A stretch of DNA of 64,000 bases from Tsukamurella ocularis (lineage in GTDB: Bacteria; Actinomycetota; Actinomycetes; Mycobacteriales; Mycobacteriaceae). Below are positions 16,202 through 24,076 of this stretch, piece after piece. Made by a program: the position numbers and the translations under genes. Position 1 is the first letter of the stretch. Every line of letters starts with the position of its first letter. Location of the stretch: positions 124,001-188,000 of the forward strand of contig NZ_JANUCJ010000004.1 in the NCBI RefSeq assembly GCF_024807615.1. The letters run 5' to 3'. The notes beneath the pieces are model-generated. The model saw nothing but the letters and a program-made list of their open reading frames with translations. It was not told the DNA's origin and made no database searches.

Positions 16202-18292
16202 GTGATCGAAGCACTGGACCCGGAACAGCAGGAGGCGGTTCTCGCGCCGCGTGGACCGGTGTGCGTGCTGGCGGGCGCGGGCACGGGCAAGACCCGCACC
16301 ATCACCCACCGCATCGCGCACCAGGTGTCTACGGGGCATGTCGCCGCAGGTCAGGTCCTCGCCGTCACCTTCACGTCCCGGGCCGCGGGGGAGATGCGGG
16401 CGCGGCTGCGCGGGCTCGGCATCGGCGGTGGCGACGGGAACCCGGGCGTACAGGCCGTCACCTTCCACGCGGCCGCGATGCGGCAGCTGCGTTATTTCTG
16501 GCCCCGTGCGATCGGTGACACCCGCTGGGAGCTGCTCGACAACAAGTTCCCGGTGATCGGCCGCGCCGCCCGCGACTGCGATCTGCGGCCCGAGACCGAC
16601 ACGATCCGCGACCTGCTCAGCGAGATCGACTGGGCGAAGGCCTCCCTCGTCACGCCCGAGACGTACGCGAAGGCGGTCGAGGACGCGGGCCGCACCGCCC
16701 CCATGGCGCCGGGCACCGTAGCCGACGTCTACGCGGCGTACGAGCGGCGCAAGACCGATCAGGACGGCAACCGGCTACTCGACTTCGACGACCTGATCCT
16801 GGTCACGGCCGCCATCCTCGAGGACAACCAGCTCATCGCCGAGGAGTTCCGCGACCGCTACCGCAGTTTCGTCGTCGACGAGTACCAGGACGTCACGCCG
16901 CTGCAGCAGCAGCTGCTCAACGCCTGGCTCGGCGAGCGGGACGACCTCACCGTAGTGGGGGACGCGAACCAGACCATCTACTCCTTCACCGGCGCCACCC
17001 CGAACTACCTGCTCGACTTCACCCGCCGCTTCGAGGACGCCACCATCGTCCGGCTGCAGCGCGACTACCGCTCCACCCCGCAGGTCGTGGCGCTCGCCAA
17101 CAAGGTGATCGGCGCGGCGCAGGGCCGCGTCGCCGGCACCCGCCTCGAACTGATCGGCCAGCGCCCCGAGGGGCCCGCCCCGATCTACGCCGAGGTCGAC
17201 GACGAGCCCGCCGAGGCGAAGCTCGTCGCGAAGCGGATCCGCGAGCTGCTCGCCCGCGGCGTCCCCGCCAGCGAGATCGCCATCCTCTACCGCATCAACG
17301 CCCACTCGGCCGTCCACGAGGCCGCGCTCACCGAGGCGGGCGTCCCGTACCAGGTGCGCGGCGGCAGCGCCTTCTTCGAGCGGCCCGAGATCGGCCAGGC
17401 CGTGCGCGCGCTCATGGAACGCGCGAGCCAGTTCGGTGGCGTCGCGGGCGAGGAACTGCTCGCCCTGGTGAAGGGCGCGCTCGAGCCGCTGGGTCTCACC
17501 CCGGAGCCGCCCGACGGTGCGCGCGCCCTCGAGCGCTGGCAGGCGCTCGGCGCGCTCGTCGAGCTGACGGCCGACCTCGCGAAGGAGCGGCCGGGCCTCA
17601 CGCTGGCCGAGCTGATCGGTGAACTCCGTGCCCGCGCCGAGGCCAAGCACCCGCCCACGATGCAAGGGGTCACGCTCTCGTCGCTGCACGCGGCGAAGGG
17701 CCTGGAGTGGGACGCGGTCTTCCTCGTCGGCCTCACCGAGGGTTCGGTGCCGATCTCGCAGGCCATCGCGAAGGGCGATCCCGAGCCGATCGAGGAGGAG
17801 CGCCGCTTGCTCTACGTCGGCGTCACCCGCGCCCGGGAGCACCTGCACCTGTCGTGGGCGCTGGCCCGCAACGAGGGCGGGCGCAAGACCCGCAAGCGCA
17901 CCCGCTTTCTCGACGTCGTCGCCGGCCAGGCCGACGCGGGCCGGCCGCGCACCGAGTCCGGGCCGAGCAAGGGCAAGCGACGCACCTCGGACGTCTGTCG
18001 CGTGTGCGGCGGCATCCTCGACACCCGCGAGGAGAAGCTCCGCTCGCGCTGCGAGGACTGCCCGTCCGACCTCAACGACGCGCTGGTGGAGGCGCTGAAG
18101 ATCTGGCGCACCGGGCAGGCTCGCGACCAGCAGGTCCCGCCGTACACGATCTTCTCCAATGCCACCCTGTTCGCGATCGCCGAGCACCTACCGCGCACGC
18201 GCGCGCAGCTGGTGCGGATCAACGGCATCGGGTCGACGAAGATCGACAAGTACGGCGACGAGGTACTCGCGCTCGTCTCTGAACACGCCTGA
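16202..18292 (+). CDS. uvrD2: ATP-dependent DNA helicase UvrD2
   Basis: A 696-residue SF1A helicase: Q-motif LDPEQQEAV, Walker A AGAGTGKTRT, motif II VVDEYQDVTPLQ, helicase motif SSLHAAKGLEWD and VGVTRARE. After the motor come the UvrD2-specific tetracysteine CRVCGG...CEDC and a C-terminal HRDC domain (about residues 625-696, ending INGIGSTKIDKYGDEVL). The mycobacterial protein is an essential 3'-5' helicase needing the tetracysteine for unwinding (family knowledge). Translation starts at GTG 16202. Positional counterpart of Rv3198c. Confidence 0.93.
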   Translation: MIEALDPEQQEAVLAPRGPVCVLAGAGTGKTRTITHRIAHQVSTGHVAAGQVLAVTFTSRAAGEMRARLRGLGIGGGDGNPGVQAVTFHAAAMRQLRYFWPRAIGDTRWELLDNKFPVIGRAARDCDLRPETDTIRDLLSEIDWAKASLVTPETYAKAVEDAGRTAPMAPGTVADVYAAYERRKTDQDGNRLLDFDDLILVTAAILEDNQLIAEEFRDRYRSFVVDEYQDVTPLQQQLLNAWLGERDDLTVVGDANQTIYSFTGATPNYLLDFTRRFEDATIVRLQRDYRSTPQVVALANKVIGAAQGRVAGTRLELIGQRPEGPAPIYAEVDDEPAEAKLVAKRIRELLARGVPASEIAILYRINAHSAVHEAALTEAGVPYQVRGGSAFFERPEIGQAVRALMERASQFGGVAGEELLALVKGALEPLGLTPEPPDGARALERWQALGALVELTADLAKERPGLTLAELIGELRARAEAKHPPTMQGVTLSSLHAAKGLEWDAVFLVGLTEGSVPISQAIAKGDPEPIEEERRLLYVGVTRAREHLHLSWALARNEGGRKTRKRTRFLDVVAGQADAGRPRTESGPSKGKRRTSDVCRVCGGILDTREEKLRSRCEDCPSDLNDALVEALKIWRTGQARDQQVPPYTIFSNATLFAIAEHLPRTRAQLVRINGIGSTKIDKYGDEVLALVSEHA

Positions 18293-18323
18293 CGCGCGGC
18301 GGCGTCCGGCCCGTCGGGCGGGT

Positions 18324-19166
18324 TCAGATGTCGAGGTCGTCGACCTCGGCGAAGGACTCGCCGCGCTCCATGAGCACGCCGAAGTGCGCGAGCCGCCGCT
18401 TGTCCACCGCCGTCGAATCCGTGGCGGCTTGCCAATAGCCGTAAGGCCGCACCTCGCCGCGCGGCAACCCACGCTCGCCCCGGAAGTGGTCGCGGATGGC
18501 GCGCATCTCCGTCCTCTCGCCGGCCGCCCACAGAGTGCTGCCCGACGGTGCCTCCCGCGCCGCGTCGAGCAGCGGGCCGCCGATGCGGATCACCTCGACG
18601 CCCGCGGGTGCGTCGATCTCGTCGATCACCTCTTGGTCCGCGGTGCGCACGTATGCGATGCCGTGGGCACCGTCGGGCCACTGGCGAAAGATGGAGTACA
18701 GCGCCGCGACGGCGGAGTCGTCGGCGAGGAGCAGGGCGGGACGCCCGGACTCGTGGTCGGGGACGAAATGCGGCCGCGGCCCGACGAGCGGCACCACGTC
18801 GCCGGGCCGGACCGCCTCGATCCACCGCATCATGGGGGAGTCGTGGCCGTGCCGCAGAACGTCGAGCTCGATCGTCTCGGTGGCCGGGTCGAAGGTGCGG
18901 ACCGTGTAGATGCGCGACGCCGGCTCGCCGCCGTCGAGCGCGGGTACGGTCAGCCGCACCGCGAGATTGGGCAGCGTCCAGTCCGAGTGGACGACGGTGC
19001 CGCGCAGCGCGCCCCGGATCCGGACGAACGGGCCGGCTGCCTCGGTGACGGCGAGGACCGCCAGGGTGAGCGCCTGGATCTCGCGGGTGGCGTGGCCCTC
19101 GCTCGCGAGGACGGCGCGGGCGCGATCCTCGGTCAGCTCGCCGGCGTCATCGGGGCGGTCCGTCAT
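18324..19166 (-). CDS. Siderophore-interacting protein (ferric-siderophore reductase)
   Basis: A 280-residue SIP-family flavoprotein. The FAD-binding strand SRIYTVRTFD carries the RxYTxR motif, the NAD(P)H-domain strands include ALLLADDSAVAALYSI, and LWAAGERTEMRAIRDHF and EVRPYGYWQ are the C-terminal family motifs. It probably reduces ferric siderophores in the cytoplasm to release iron. GAGAGGACC precedes the ATG at 19166. A half-good iron box lies 34-52 bp upstream, so induction under iron starvation is expected. Confidence 0.9.
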   Translation of the reverse strand: MTDRPDDAGELTEDRARAVLASEGHATREIQALTLAVLAVTEAAGPFVRIRGALRGTVVHSDWTLPNLAVRLTVPALDGGEPASRIYTVRTFDPATETIELDVLRHGHDSPMMRWIEAVRPGDVVPLVGPRPHFVPDHESGRPALLLADDSAVAALYSIFRQWPDGAHGIAYVRTADQEVIDEIDAPAGVEVIRIGGPLLDAAREAPSGSTLWAAGERTEMRAIRDHFRGERGLPRGEVRPYGYWQAATDSTAVDKRRLAHFGVLMERGESFAEVDDLDI

Positions 19167-19199
19167 CGGGGGTCCTCTCGTCGTGATGGAGCAGCTCAG

Positions 19200-19218
19200 A
19201 ACAAAGGCTACCCTAAAT
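19200..19218 (-). promoter_or_regulatory. IdeR/DtxR-type iron box upstream of siderophore-interacting protein
   Basis: On the minus strand the sequence reads TTTAGGGTAGCCTTTGTT. It matches the left half and centre of the DtxR/IdeR consensus (TTAGGTTAGSCTAACCTAA) and diverges in the right half. Its position before a siderophore-utilisation gene supports the call. Confidence 0.5.
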
Positions 19219-19269
19219 CATTTCGATAGTCCGCACACTAGCTGCGCGGAAACCGGAAACGCGCAGGTC

Positions 19270-19307
19270 AAAAATAACTTGTGCGAATAGTTTCGTGCGC
19301 ATACTGT
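19270..19307 (+). promoter_or_regulatory. whiB7 promoter with AT-rich WhiB7 element
   Basis: AAAAAT (19270-19275), three bases, then -35 TTGTGC (19279-19284), a 17-bp spacer and -10 TACTGT (19302-19307). An A/T-rich block three bases before the -35 is the known signature of WhiB7-activated, SigA-dependent promoters, including whiB7's own. Transcription would start near 19314, leaving about 500 nt before the whiB7 start. Confidence 0.75.
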
Positions 19308-19392
19308 GGAACACGACCGCACGGGATGACGCGCGAGGTACTGCCTCGCCGCCGGAACGTGATTGACCAGCGCGCGAAAGGAGGCAAACGAA

Positions 19393-19596
19393 ATGAACAA
19401 CGCAATCATCAACGCAAGCAAGCAGTTCACCGCAGCAGAGGGTGGAGTGTTCGCTGCAGTAGCGGTTCGTATCGAGGCCTCCCACGCCCTGCCCGGCATG
19501 TCGCCACGTTTGTGGCGACTGCGCCAGGAGCGGGCGACGTACGCCGTCGATCACGAACCGCTCACGCGCCCCGTGTGTCTTTCGCGACGAGGTTAG
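19393..19596 (+). CDS. whiB7 upstream ORF (67 residues)
   Basis: ATG 19393 follows a near-perfect Shine-Dalgarno AAAGGAGG (19377-19384) with eight bases between, the strongest ribosome site in this region. The peptide begins MNNAIINASKQFTAAEGG and ends VCLSRRG. It has no membrane or enzyme motif and its C-terminal half is basic. Its place inside the whiB7 leader indicates a translation-sensing role rather than an independent protein function (inference from known whiB7 leaders). The stop is 27 bp before the first leader hairpin. Confidence 0.6.
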   Translation: MNNAIINASKQFTAAEGGVFAAVAVRIEASHALPGMSPRLWRLRQERATYAVDHEPLTRPVCLSRRG

Positions 19597-19767
19597 GTCT
19601 CAAGACCCACCTCTTCACATTCACCACGGGACCCGCAGCAGCGCGGAACCCGTGGATTCGCGGTTTCTCGTCACCCCCGCCCTGTCGGGGATCGAGGACC
19701 GCCACACGGTTCGCGCACCCACCCGGAAGAAACATTCCGTGCGCCTGACCGGGCGCCGCTACCGAGG

Positions 19768-19786
19768 CCACCTGAACCACAGGTGG
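19768..19786 (+). promoter_or_regulatory. Hairpin sequestering the AGGTGG site before whiB7
   Basis: CCACCTG-AACCA-CAGGTGG is a perfect 7-bp stem. The downstream arm contains AGGTGG, the only Shine-Dalgarno-like sequence ahead of whiB7, so folding would hide it from the ribosome. Confidence 0.4.
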
Positions 19787-19812
19787 AATGGTGACCAGAA
19801 GTGCCGACCATC

Positions 19813-20109
19813 ATGGACGAACGACCAGTCGTCCGCACCATCGATTCGATCAGTATCACCAGGACGACCAGTATCGAGAGCCGCGTGCCCTGCCGGGCCG
19901 GGGATCCCGACCTCTGGTTCGCCGAGGCCCCGTCGGACCTCGAGCGGGCCAAGACCCTCTGCGAGACCTGCCCCCTCCAGCGTGCCTGCCTGGCCGCCGC
20001 CCTCGAGCGCGGCGAGCCCTGGGGCGTGTGGGGCGGCCAGATCTTCGAGCAGGGCGTCGTGATCGCGCGCAAGCGCCCGCGCGGCCGGCCGCGGAAGAAT
20101 GCGGCCTGA
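19813..20109 (+). CDS. whiB7: Transcriptional activator WhiB7
   Basis: A 98-residue WhiB protein. Four Fe-S cluster cysteines lie in VPCRAGDPDLWF and TLCETCPLQRACLAA, followed by the G(V)WGG turn EPWGVWGGQ and the C-terminal AT-hook KRPRGRPRK that is specific to WhiB7. WhiB7 binds the primary sigma factor and activates intrinsic antibiotic-resistance genes after ribosome stress (established). ATG 19813 gives an N-terminus closest in length to the M. tuberculosis protein; GTG 19801 in the same frame is the alternative. A strong terminator follows at once, so it is monocistronic. Confidence 0.93.
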   Translation: MDERPVVRTIDSISITRTTSIESRVPCRAGDPDLWFAEAPSDLERAKTLCETCPLQRACLAAALERGEPWGVWGGQIFEQGVVIARKRPRGRPRKNAA

Positions 20110-20114
20110 GCGCA

Positions 20115-20146
20115 GTGAGCCCCGATCCGAGAGGATCGGGGCTCAC
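20115..20146 (+). terminator. Rho-independent terminator of whiB7
   Basis: GTGAGCCCCGATCC-GAGA-GGATCGGGGCTCAC is a perfect 14-bp stem with a GNRA-type loop, starting six bases after the stop and followed by TCGTTT. From 20147 to 20357 I see nothing coding. Confidence 0.85.
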
Positions 20147-20357
20147 TCGTTTCCGGGGAAGCGCGGCTCTGCCGCCCGGTGGTGATTCCAGGGTGCCCGA
20201 AGTCCTGGCGGAGGGCATCCGCCCGGGACCGGGGGCGGGCGACCTTCGGGGAGATCGAGCCCGCCGCGCGGAGTGGGCGGCCCGTAGGTCCGCGGAGCTC
20301 GGCGCTGTCGACCTCGCGACGGTGCTGCCGGTGTTCAGGTACCTGCTTAAGGGATGA

Positions 20358-21674
20358 TCATTCGTCGCCGTCGAGTAGCGGCACCCAGTGCTCGACGATG
20401 GCGCGGTAAGGCGCTTCAGCCTCCATCTGCGAGCAGATGCCGACCATGCCGAGCAGGACGCGGAAGAGCATCACGTACTCGGGCGGCAGCGCGAGTTTGC
20501 GCCCGGTCTGGAACTGCTCACCGCGCACATCGGTCGCGGTGTACGCGGCCTTCATCAACCACTTGCGGGTGAAGTGGAAGCTCTCGGACCGCAGCGGATC
20601 CACGTACGGCGCGAGATAGCCGCGGATGTCCTCGGGCGTGATCTCGAGCCGCGGTGGGATGAAGCCCTGGCTGCGCAGCAGCGGGAACAGGGCCTCGTAG
20701 TCCTCGTCGCGGGCGAGGCGCAGGATCTTGCCGACCGCTGGTGGGATGCCCCCCGGGTACTCGGCGACGGCGCCGAAGTCGAGGGCGACGAGCCGCCCGT
20801 CGGGCGCGATCATGAAGTTCCCGGGGTGCGGGTCGCCGTGTAGCAGGCCTGTGCGGGCGGGTGCGCTCACCTCGAACTCAGTGAGCTTCGACGCGGCGTC
20901 GTTCCGCTCCTTCTGGGTGCCGTTCGCGATCACGTCGCGCAGCGGCCGACCGGTGACCCACTCGCTGATGATTACGGTGGGAGCGCTGGCGAACACCTTG
21001 GGCACCCGGACGTTCGGGTCACCGTCGAAGGCCTTGGCGAACTTGCGCTGGTTGGTGGCCTCGTACCGGTAGTCGAGCTCGGCCTCGGTGCGGTCGGTGA
21101 GCTCTTGCACCAGCGACTTCACGTCGGCGCCCGGCGTGAGCGGCTTGAGCACGGAGCTGAGCCGGCCGAGTGCCTTGAGGTCGGCGCGCAGAGCCTCGTC
21201 GGCACCCGGGTACTGGACCTTGACCGCGACCTCCCGGCCATCGGACCACACGCCGCGGTGCACCTGGCCGATGGACGCGGACGCCGCGGCCTCGTCGTCG
21301 AAGGAGATGAACCGGTCCCGCCAGCCCGTGCCCAACTGCTGGTCGAGCACCTTGTGCACGGTAGCCGCCGGCATGGGCGGCGCCTCGTTCTGCAGCTTCG
21401 CGAGGGCGTCGCGGTAAGGGGCGGCGTACTCCGCCGGCACGGCCGCCTCCATCACGCTCATGGCCTGGCCGAGCTTCATCGCGCCGCCCTTGAGCTGCCC
21501 TAGGACCTCGAAGAGCTGCTCCGCGGCCTTCGCCTGCAGCTCAGCGTTCACCTCGTCCCTGTCGGCGCCGGCGAGCCGCTTGCCCCAGCCCACCGCGGTA
21601 CGGCTGGCCATCCCCAGCGGCAGCCCTGCCAGCTTGGCCGTGCGCTTCGCACTGCCACGGGTGATCTCGGACAT
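20358..21674 (-). CDS. ABC1/AarF/UbiB atypical kinase-like protein
   Basis: A 438-residue ADCK/UbiB-family protein with the family-specific KGGAMKLGQAMS motif near residue 65 in place of a normal glycine loop, then ASIGQVHRGV, VAVKVQYPG (catalytic Lys), LLHGDPHPGNFMI (catalytic loop) and LDFGAV (metal-binding Asp). UbiB kinases act in quinone or lipid metabolism; the actinobacterial substrate is unknown. It begins 14 bp after the ThiF-like gene on the same strand, so co-transcription is likely. Positional counterpart of Rv3197. Confidence 0.88.
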   Translation of the reverse strand: MSEITRGSAKRTAKLAGLPLGMASRTAVGWGKRLAGADRDEVNAELQAKAAEQLFEVLGQLKGGAMKLGQAMSVMEAAVPAEYAAPYRDALAKLQNEAPPMPAATVHKVLDQQLGTGWRDRFISFDDEAAASASIGQVHRGVWSDGREVAVKVQYPGADEALRADLKALGRLSSVLKPLTPGADVKSLVQELTDRTEAELDYRYEATNQRKFAKAFDGDPNVRVPKVFASAPTVIISEWVTGRPLRDVIANGTQKERNDAASKLTEFEVSAPARTGLLHGDPHPGNFMIAPDGRLVALDFGAVAEYPGGIPPAVGKILRLARDEDYEALFPLLRSQGFIPPRLEITPEDIRGYLAPYVDPLRSESFHFTRKWLMKAAYTATDVRGEQFQTGRKLALPPEYVMLFRVLLGMVGICSQMEAEAPYRAIVEHWVPLLDGDE

Positions 21675-21688
21675 CTGGCCCCCTGGAG

Positions 21689-22534
21689 TCAGCCTGCCGC
21701 CTCGGCCGCGGGGGCGGGGACCCCGCATCCGCACCCGGGGTGCATGAACCATCGTCGGACGGCGATCGCGCTGCCCTCGACCTCCAACGTACAGCCGAGG
21801 GCGTCTGGCGGCTCCGCCGAGTCCCACCGCCCGGCGGCGACGGCCTCGACCTGGTGTGCGGCCACAGCACCCGTGATCCGCAGGATCTGCGCCGAGGCCC
21901 GTCCTGCACGGCCGAACAGCTGGCAGGCGAGCGTCGGCCACCCGGGATCAGCGTCGGCCCGGGCGCGGTCCAGGCACCGCAAGCACGGGCCTGCGCCCGG
22001 CAGGACCAGCGGCCCGACGATCCCGGCGCCGTCGCGCAGGACCACCGGCAGGTGCGGCACCCGTTCCCGCATCAGCCGCGCCACCAGTACGGGATCGGGG
22101 GCGAGGGCGTCCGCCAGCACGACGAGGTCGACGCCGCGGCCTGCCGGAGTCCAACTCCGCGCGGTCCCCGCGGTCACCCGGACTGAGTCGAGGGCGGCGA
22201 GTTCGCCGAGCACCGTGTCCGAGACCGGCCCCCGACCGTGCAGGTGGACCTGCAGGGGTGCGTGCGGCGGCTCCGCCTCCAGCAGTCCGTGGCCGCGGAG
22301 CGCGTCCAGCAGGTCGGTGACGTCGGACGGCGTCATGCCCAGGTCGGCGGCGCGGCGCTCCAGCTCGCGGGCGGTGCGGAAGGACTGCAGCCAGCGCAGC
22401 AGTCCCGCGGTCGCGTCCGGCGCCAGCCAAGGCGGCGGCTGCAGGACGGGCGCGCCGGTCGCCGAGGCGCCCAACTGGACCAGCGTGGGCGGCCGGACGG
22501 CCACGGTGAGGTACGGGTTCAGACGATGCCGCAT
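21689..22534 (-). CDS. ThiF/E1-like protein (TOMM precursor-binding type)
   Basis: A 281-residue protein. The N-terminal winged-helix-like part (residues 1-90, with DVTDLLDALRGHGLLEAE) precedes a Rossmann-like E1 domain. Paired cysteines in GPCLRCLDRARADADPGWP and HPGCGCGVP would form a structural zinc site. This is the pattern of ThiF-related partners annotated as leader-peptide-binding proteins of azole/azoline peptide synthesis, yet no precursor peptide or cyclodehydratase is visible here. It is conserved as Rv3196 next to the ABC1 kinase, so a housekeeping role seems more likely. The ATP-binding motifs of active E1 enzymes are not obvious. Confidence 0.65.
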   Translation of the reverse strand: MRHRLNPYLTVAVRPPTLVQLGASATGAPVLQPPPWLAPDATAGLLRWLQSFRTARELERRAADLGMTPSDVTDLLDALRGHGLLEAEPPHAPLQVHLHGRGPVSDTVLGELAALDSVRVTAGTARSWTPAGRGVDLVVLADALAPDPVLVARLMRERVPHLPVVLRDGAGIVGPLVLPGAGPCLRCLDRARADADPGWPTLACQLFGRAGRASAQILRITGAVAAHQVEAVAAGRWDSAEPPDALGCTLEVEGSAIAVRRWFMHPGCGCGVPAPAAEAAG

Positions 22535-22636
22535 GGTTCCAGTCGACCACGTCGCCCGGTGGGCGGAGCGCCGGAAGGCCCGGTTATCCACAGGGGGATA
22601 CCGGGCCTGACCGGGCATGATGCACGCCCGCGGGAA

Positions 22637-23983
22637 CTACTCCTCGCCGGACTCGCGACCCAGCCGCTCGATCGCGGCGATCGGATCGTCGAGGTCAGAC
22701 GGCTCCGCGCTGGACGCGTCACCCAGCAGGCGGTCGATGAAGGCTGCCGGCGCGTCCAGGTCGGCGGCGTCGGGGATCAGGTCGGGGTGGGCCCAGATGC
22801 CGTCGCGTTCGTCCATCGAGGTGGCGTTCAGGATCCGTTCCCACAGGTCGGCGGCCTCGCGCACCTTGCGGGGGCGCAGTTCCAGGCCGACGAGCGTGGC
22901 GAAGGTCTGCTCGGCCGGGCCACCCGACGCGCGCCGGCGGCGCATCGTCTCGCGCAGCGCGGCGGCGCTGGGCAGCCGGTCGGCGATCGCCGCGTGTACG
23001 ACGGCCTCGACCCAACCCTCGATGAGAGCCAGCAGCGTCTCGAGGCGCTCGAGGGCGGCGGTCTGCTCCGGCGTGGCCTTGGGCTGCAGCGCGGCGCCCT
23101 GGGCGGCCATCAGCTCCTCGAGCTTCGACGGGTCCTGCAGCGCGGTCGGGTCCAGGTTGCGGGAGAGCTCCTCGATGCCCGACATGTCGATGGTGATGCC
23201 GCGGGCGTACTGCTCGACGGTGTCGAGCACCCGGGCGCGCAGCCACGGCACGTGGGAGAACAGCCGCTGATGCGCGGCCTCGCGCGCCGAGAGGAAGACG
23301 AGGATCTCCTGGTCCTTGACGTCGAGGTCCTTGCTGAACGCCTCGATCGCCTCGGGCAGCAGCGCCGCGGTGTCCTCCGGGCCGAGGGGCAGGCCGATGT
23401 CGGTGCTGGTGAGCACCTCCTTGGACAGCGAGCCCAGCGCCTGGCCGAGCTGCGTGCCGAAGGACATCGAGCCGATCTGGCTGAACATCCCCATCATTGG
23501 CGCGGCCATCTCGCGCGCCTCCTCGGGCATGCTCTGCATCCATGAGCCGGAGATCTTCTCCGCGACGGGGTTCACGAGCCGCTTCCACGTGGGCAGGGTC
23601 TTCTCCTGCCAGTCGACGGGGGTCCACGCCGCCGTCTTCTGCGGGCCGGCCGGGAGCACGGTGGCGCCGTCGAGCCAGAGCTGCGCGAGGTGCATCGACT
23701 CCTCGACCGCCTTGCGCTGGCCCTCGGAGACGGGCTCGTGCTTGCCGAGCGTCTGGCGCGCGAGCTGCGCCGCGAGGGTGTAGTTGACGGGCTCGCCGGT
23801 GCCGGCGCCCGGTCCGGCCATGCCGGCACCCATGCCGGAGATCATCTGGCCGAGCTGGCTCAGCATGTCGCCCAGCTGCGACATGTCGAAGGGCTGACCG
23901 GCGCCGAAGGGCTGGTCCCGTCGGCCTTTGCCGTCGTCACCGCCGTCGTCGCCGGAGGAGAATCCGAAGGGCAGGTCATTCAT
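22637..23983 (-). CDS. DUF2342 / putative zinc-dependent metalloprotease
   Basis: A 448-residue protein of the actinobacterial DUF2342/TIGR03624 family. A Gly/Asp-rich N-terminus (FSSGDDGGDDGKG) leads into a long helical domain. The family hallmark LSAREAAHQRLFSHVPWL (about residues 230-247) holds the conserved Glu and His residues proposed to bind zinc. A C-terminal segment has LRPRKVREAADLWERI. The catalytic activity is unproven. It is divergent from the PDZ/Lon protease gene, as for Rv3195/Rv3194c. The start ATG 23983 gives the expected MNDLPFGF N-terminus. Confidence 0.8.
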   Translation of the reverse strand: MNDLPFGFSSGDDGGDDGKGRRDQPFGAGQPFDMSQLGDMLSQLGQMISGMGAGMAGPGAGTGEPVNYTLAAQLARQTLGKHEPVSEGQRKAVEESMHLAQLWLDGATVLPAGPQKTAAWTPVDWQEKTLPTWKRLVNPVAEKISGSWMQSMPEEAREMAAPMMGMFSQIGSMSFGTQLGQALGSLSKEVLTSTDIGLPLGPEDTAALLPEAIEAFSKDLDVKDQEILVFLSAREAAHQRLFSHVPWLRARVLDTVEQYARGITIDMSGIEELSRNLDPTALQDPSKLEELMAAQGAALQPKATPEQTAALERLETLLALIEGWVEAVVHAAIADRLPSAAALRETMRRRRASGGPAEQTFATLVGLELRPRKVREAADLWERILNATSMDERDGIWAHPDLIPDAADLDAPAAFIDRLLGDASSAEPSDLDDPIAAIERLGRESGEE

Positions 23984-24076
23984 GACTCCACGGTACTGCG
24001 CCGGTCCACTCCGGGCCGTTCCGTCCGTCACGCTCTGCGCGAACACCCCGTGCGAGCGGCGACTACGCTGTGGCCC

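Larger units (their letters stand above)
19314..19812 (+). promoter_or_regulatory. whiB7 5' leader (attenuation-type)
   Basis: The roughly 500-nt stretch between the promoter and whiB7 holds a well-initiated upstream ORF (19393-19596) and a series of inverted repeats: CCACGGG/CCCGTGG (19624-19655), CCCCG/CGGGG (19675-19690), a GCGCAC/GTGCGC pair around 19709-19750, and CCACCTG/CAGGTGG (19768-19786). In mycobacteria and Streptomyces, whiB7/wblC leaders sense ribosome stalling on an upstream ORF to permit read-through of a terminator. The layout here fits that, but pairing is inferred by eye. Confidence 0.6.

Noticed and set aside
19788-20357. 189-codon plus-strand frame overlapping whiB7 with a nearby AGGTGG
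   Set aside because: It runs in a different frame from the cysteine-rich WhiB7, passes through the whiB7 terminator and is Arg/Pro/Gly-rich without motifs.
21689-23983. RiPP biosynthesis cluster around the ThiF-like gene
   Set aside because: No precursor peptide, YcaO, dehydrogenase or transporter nearby, and the gene order is the conserved Mycobacteriales housekeeping order.
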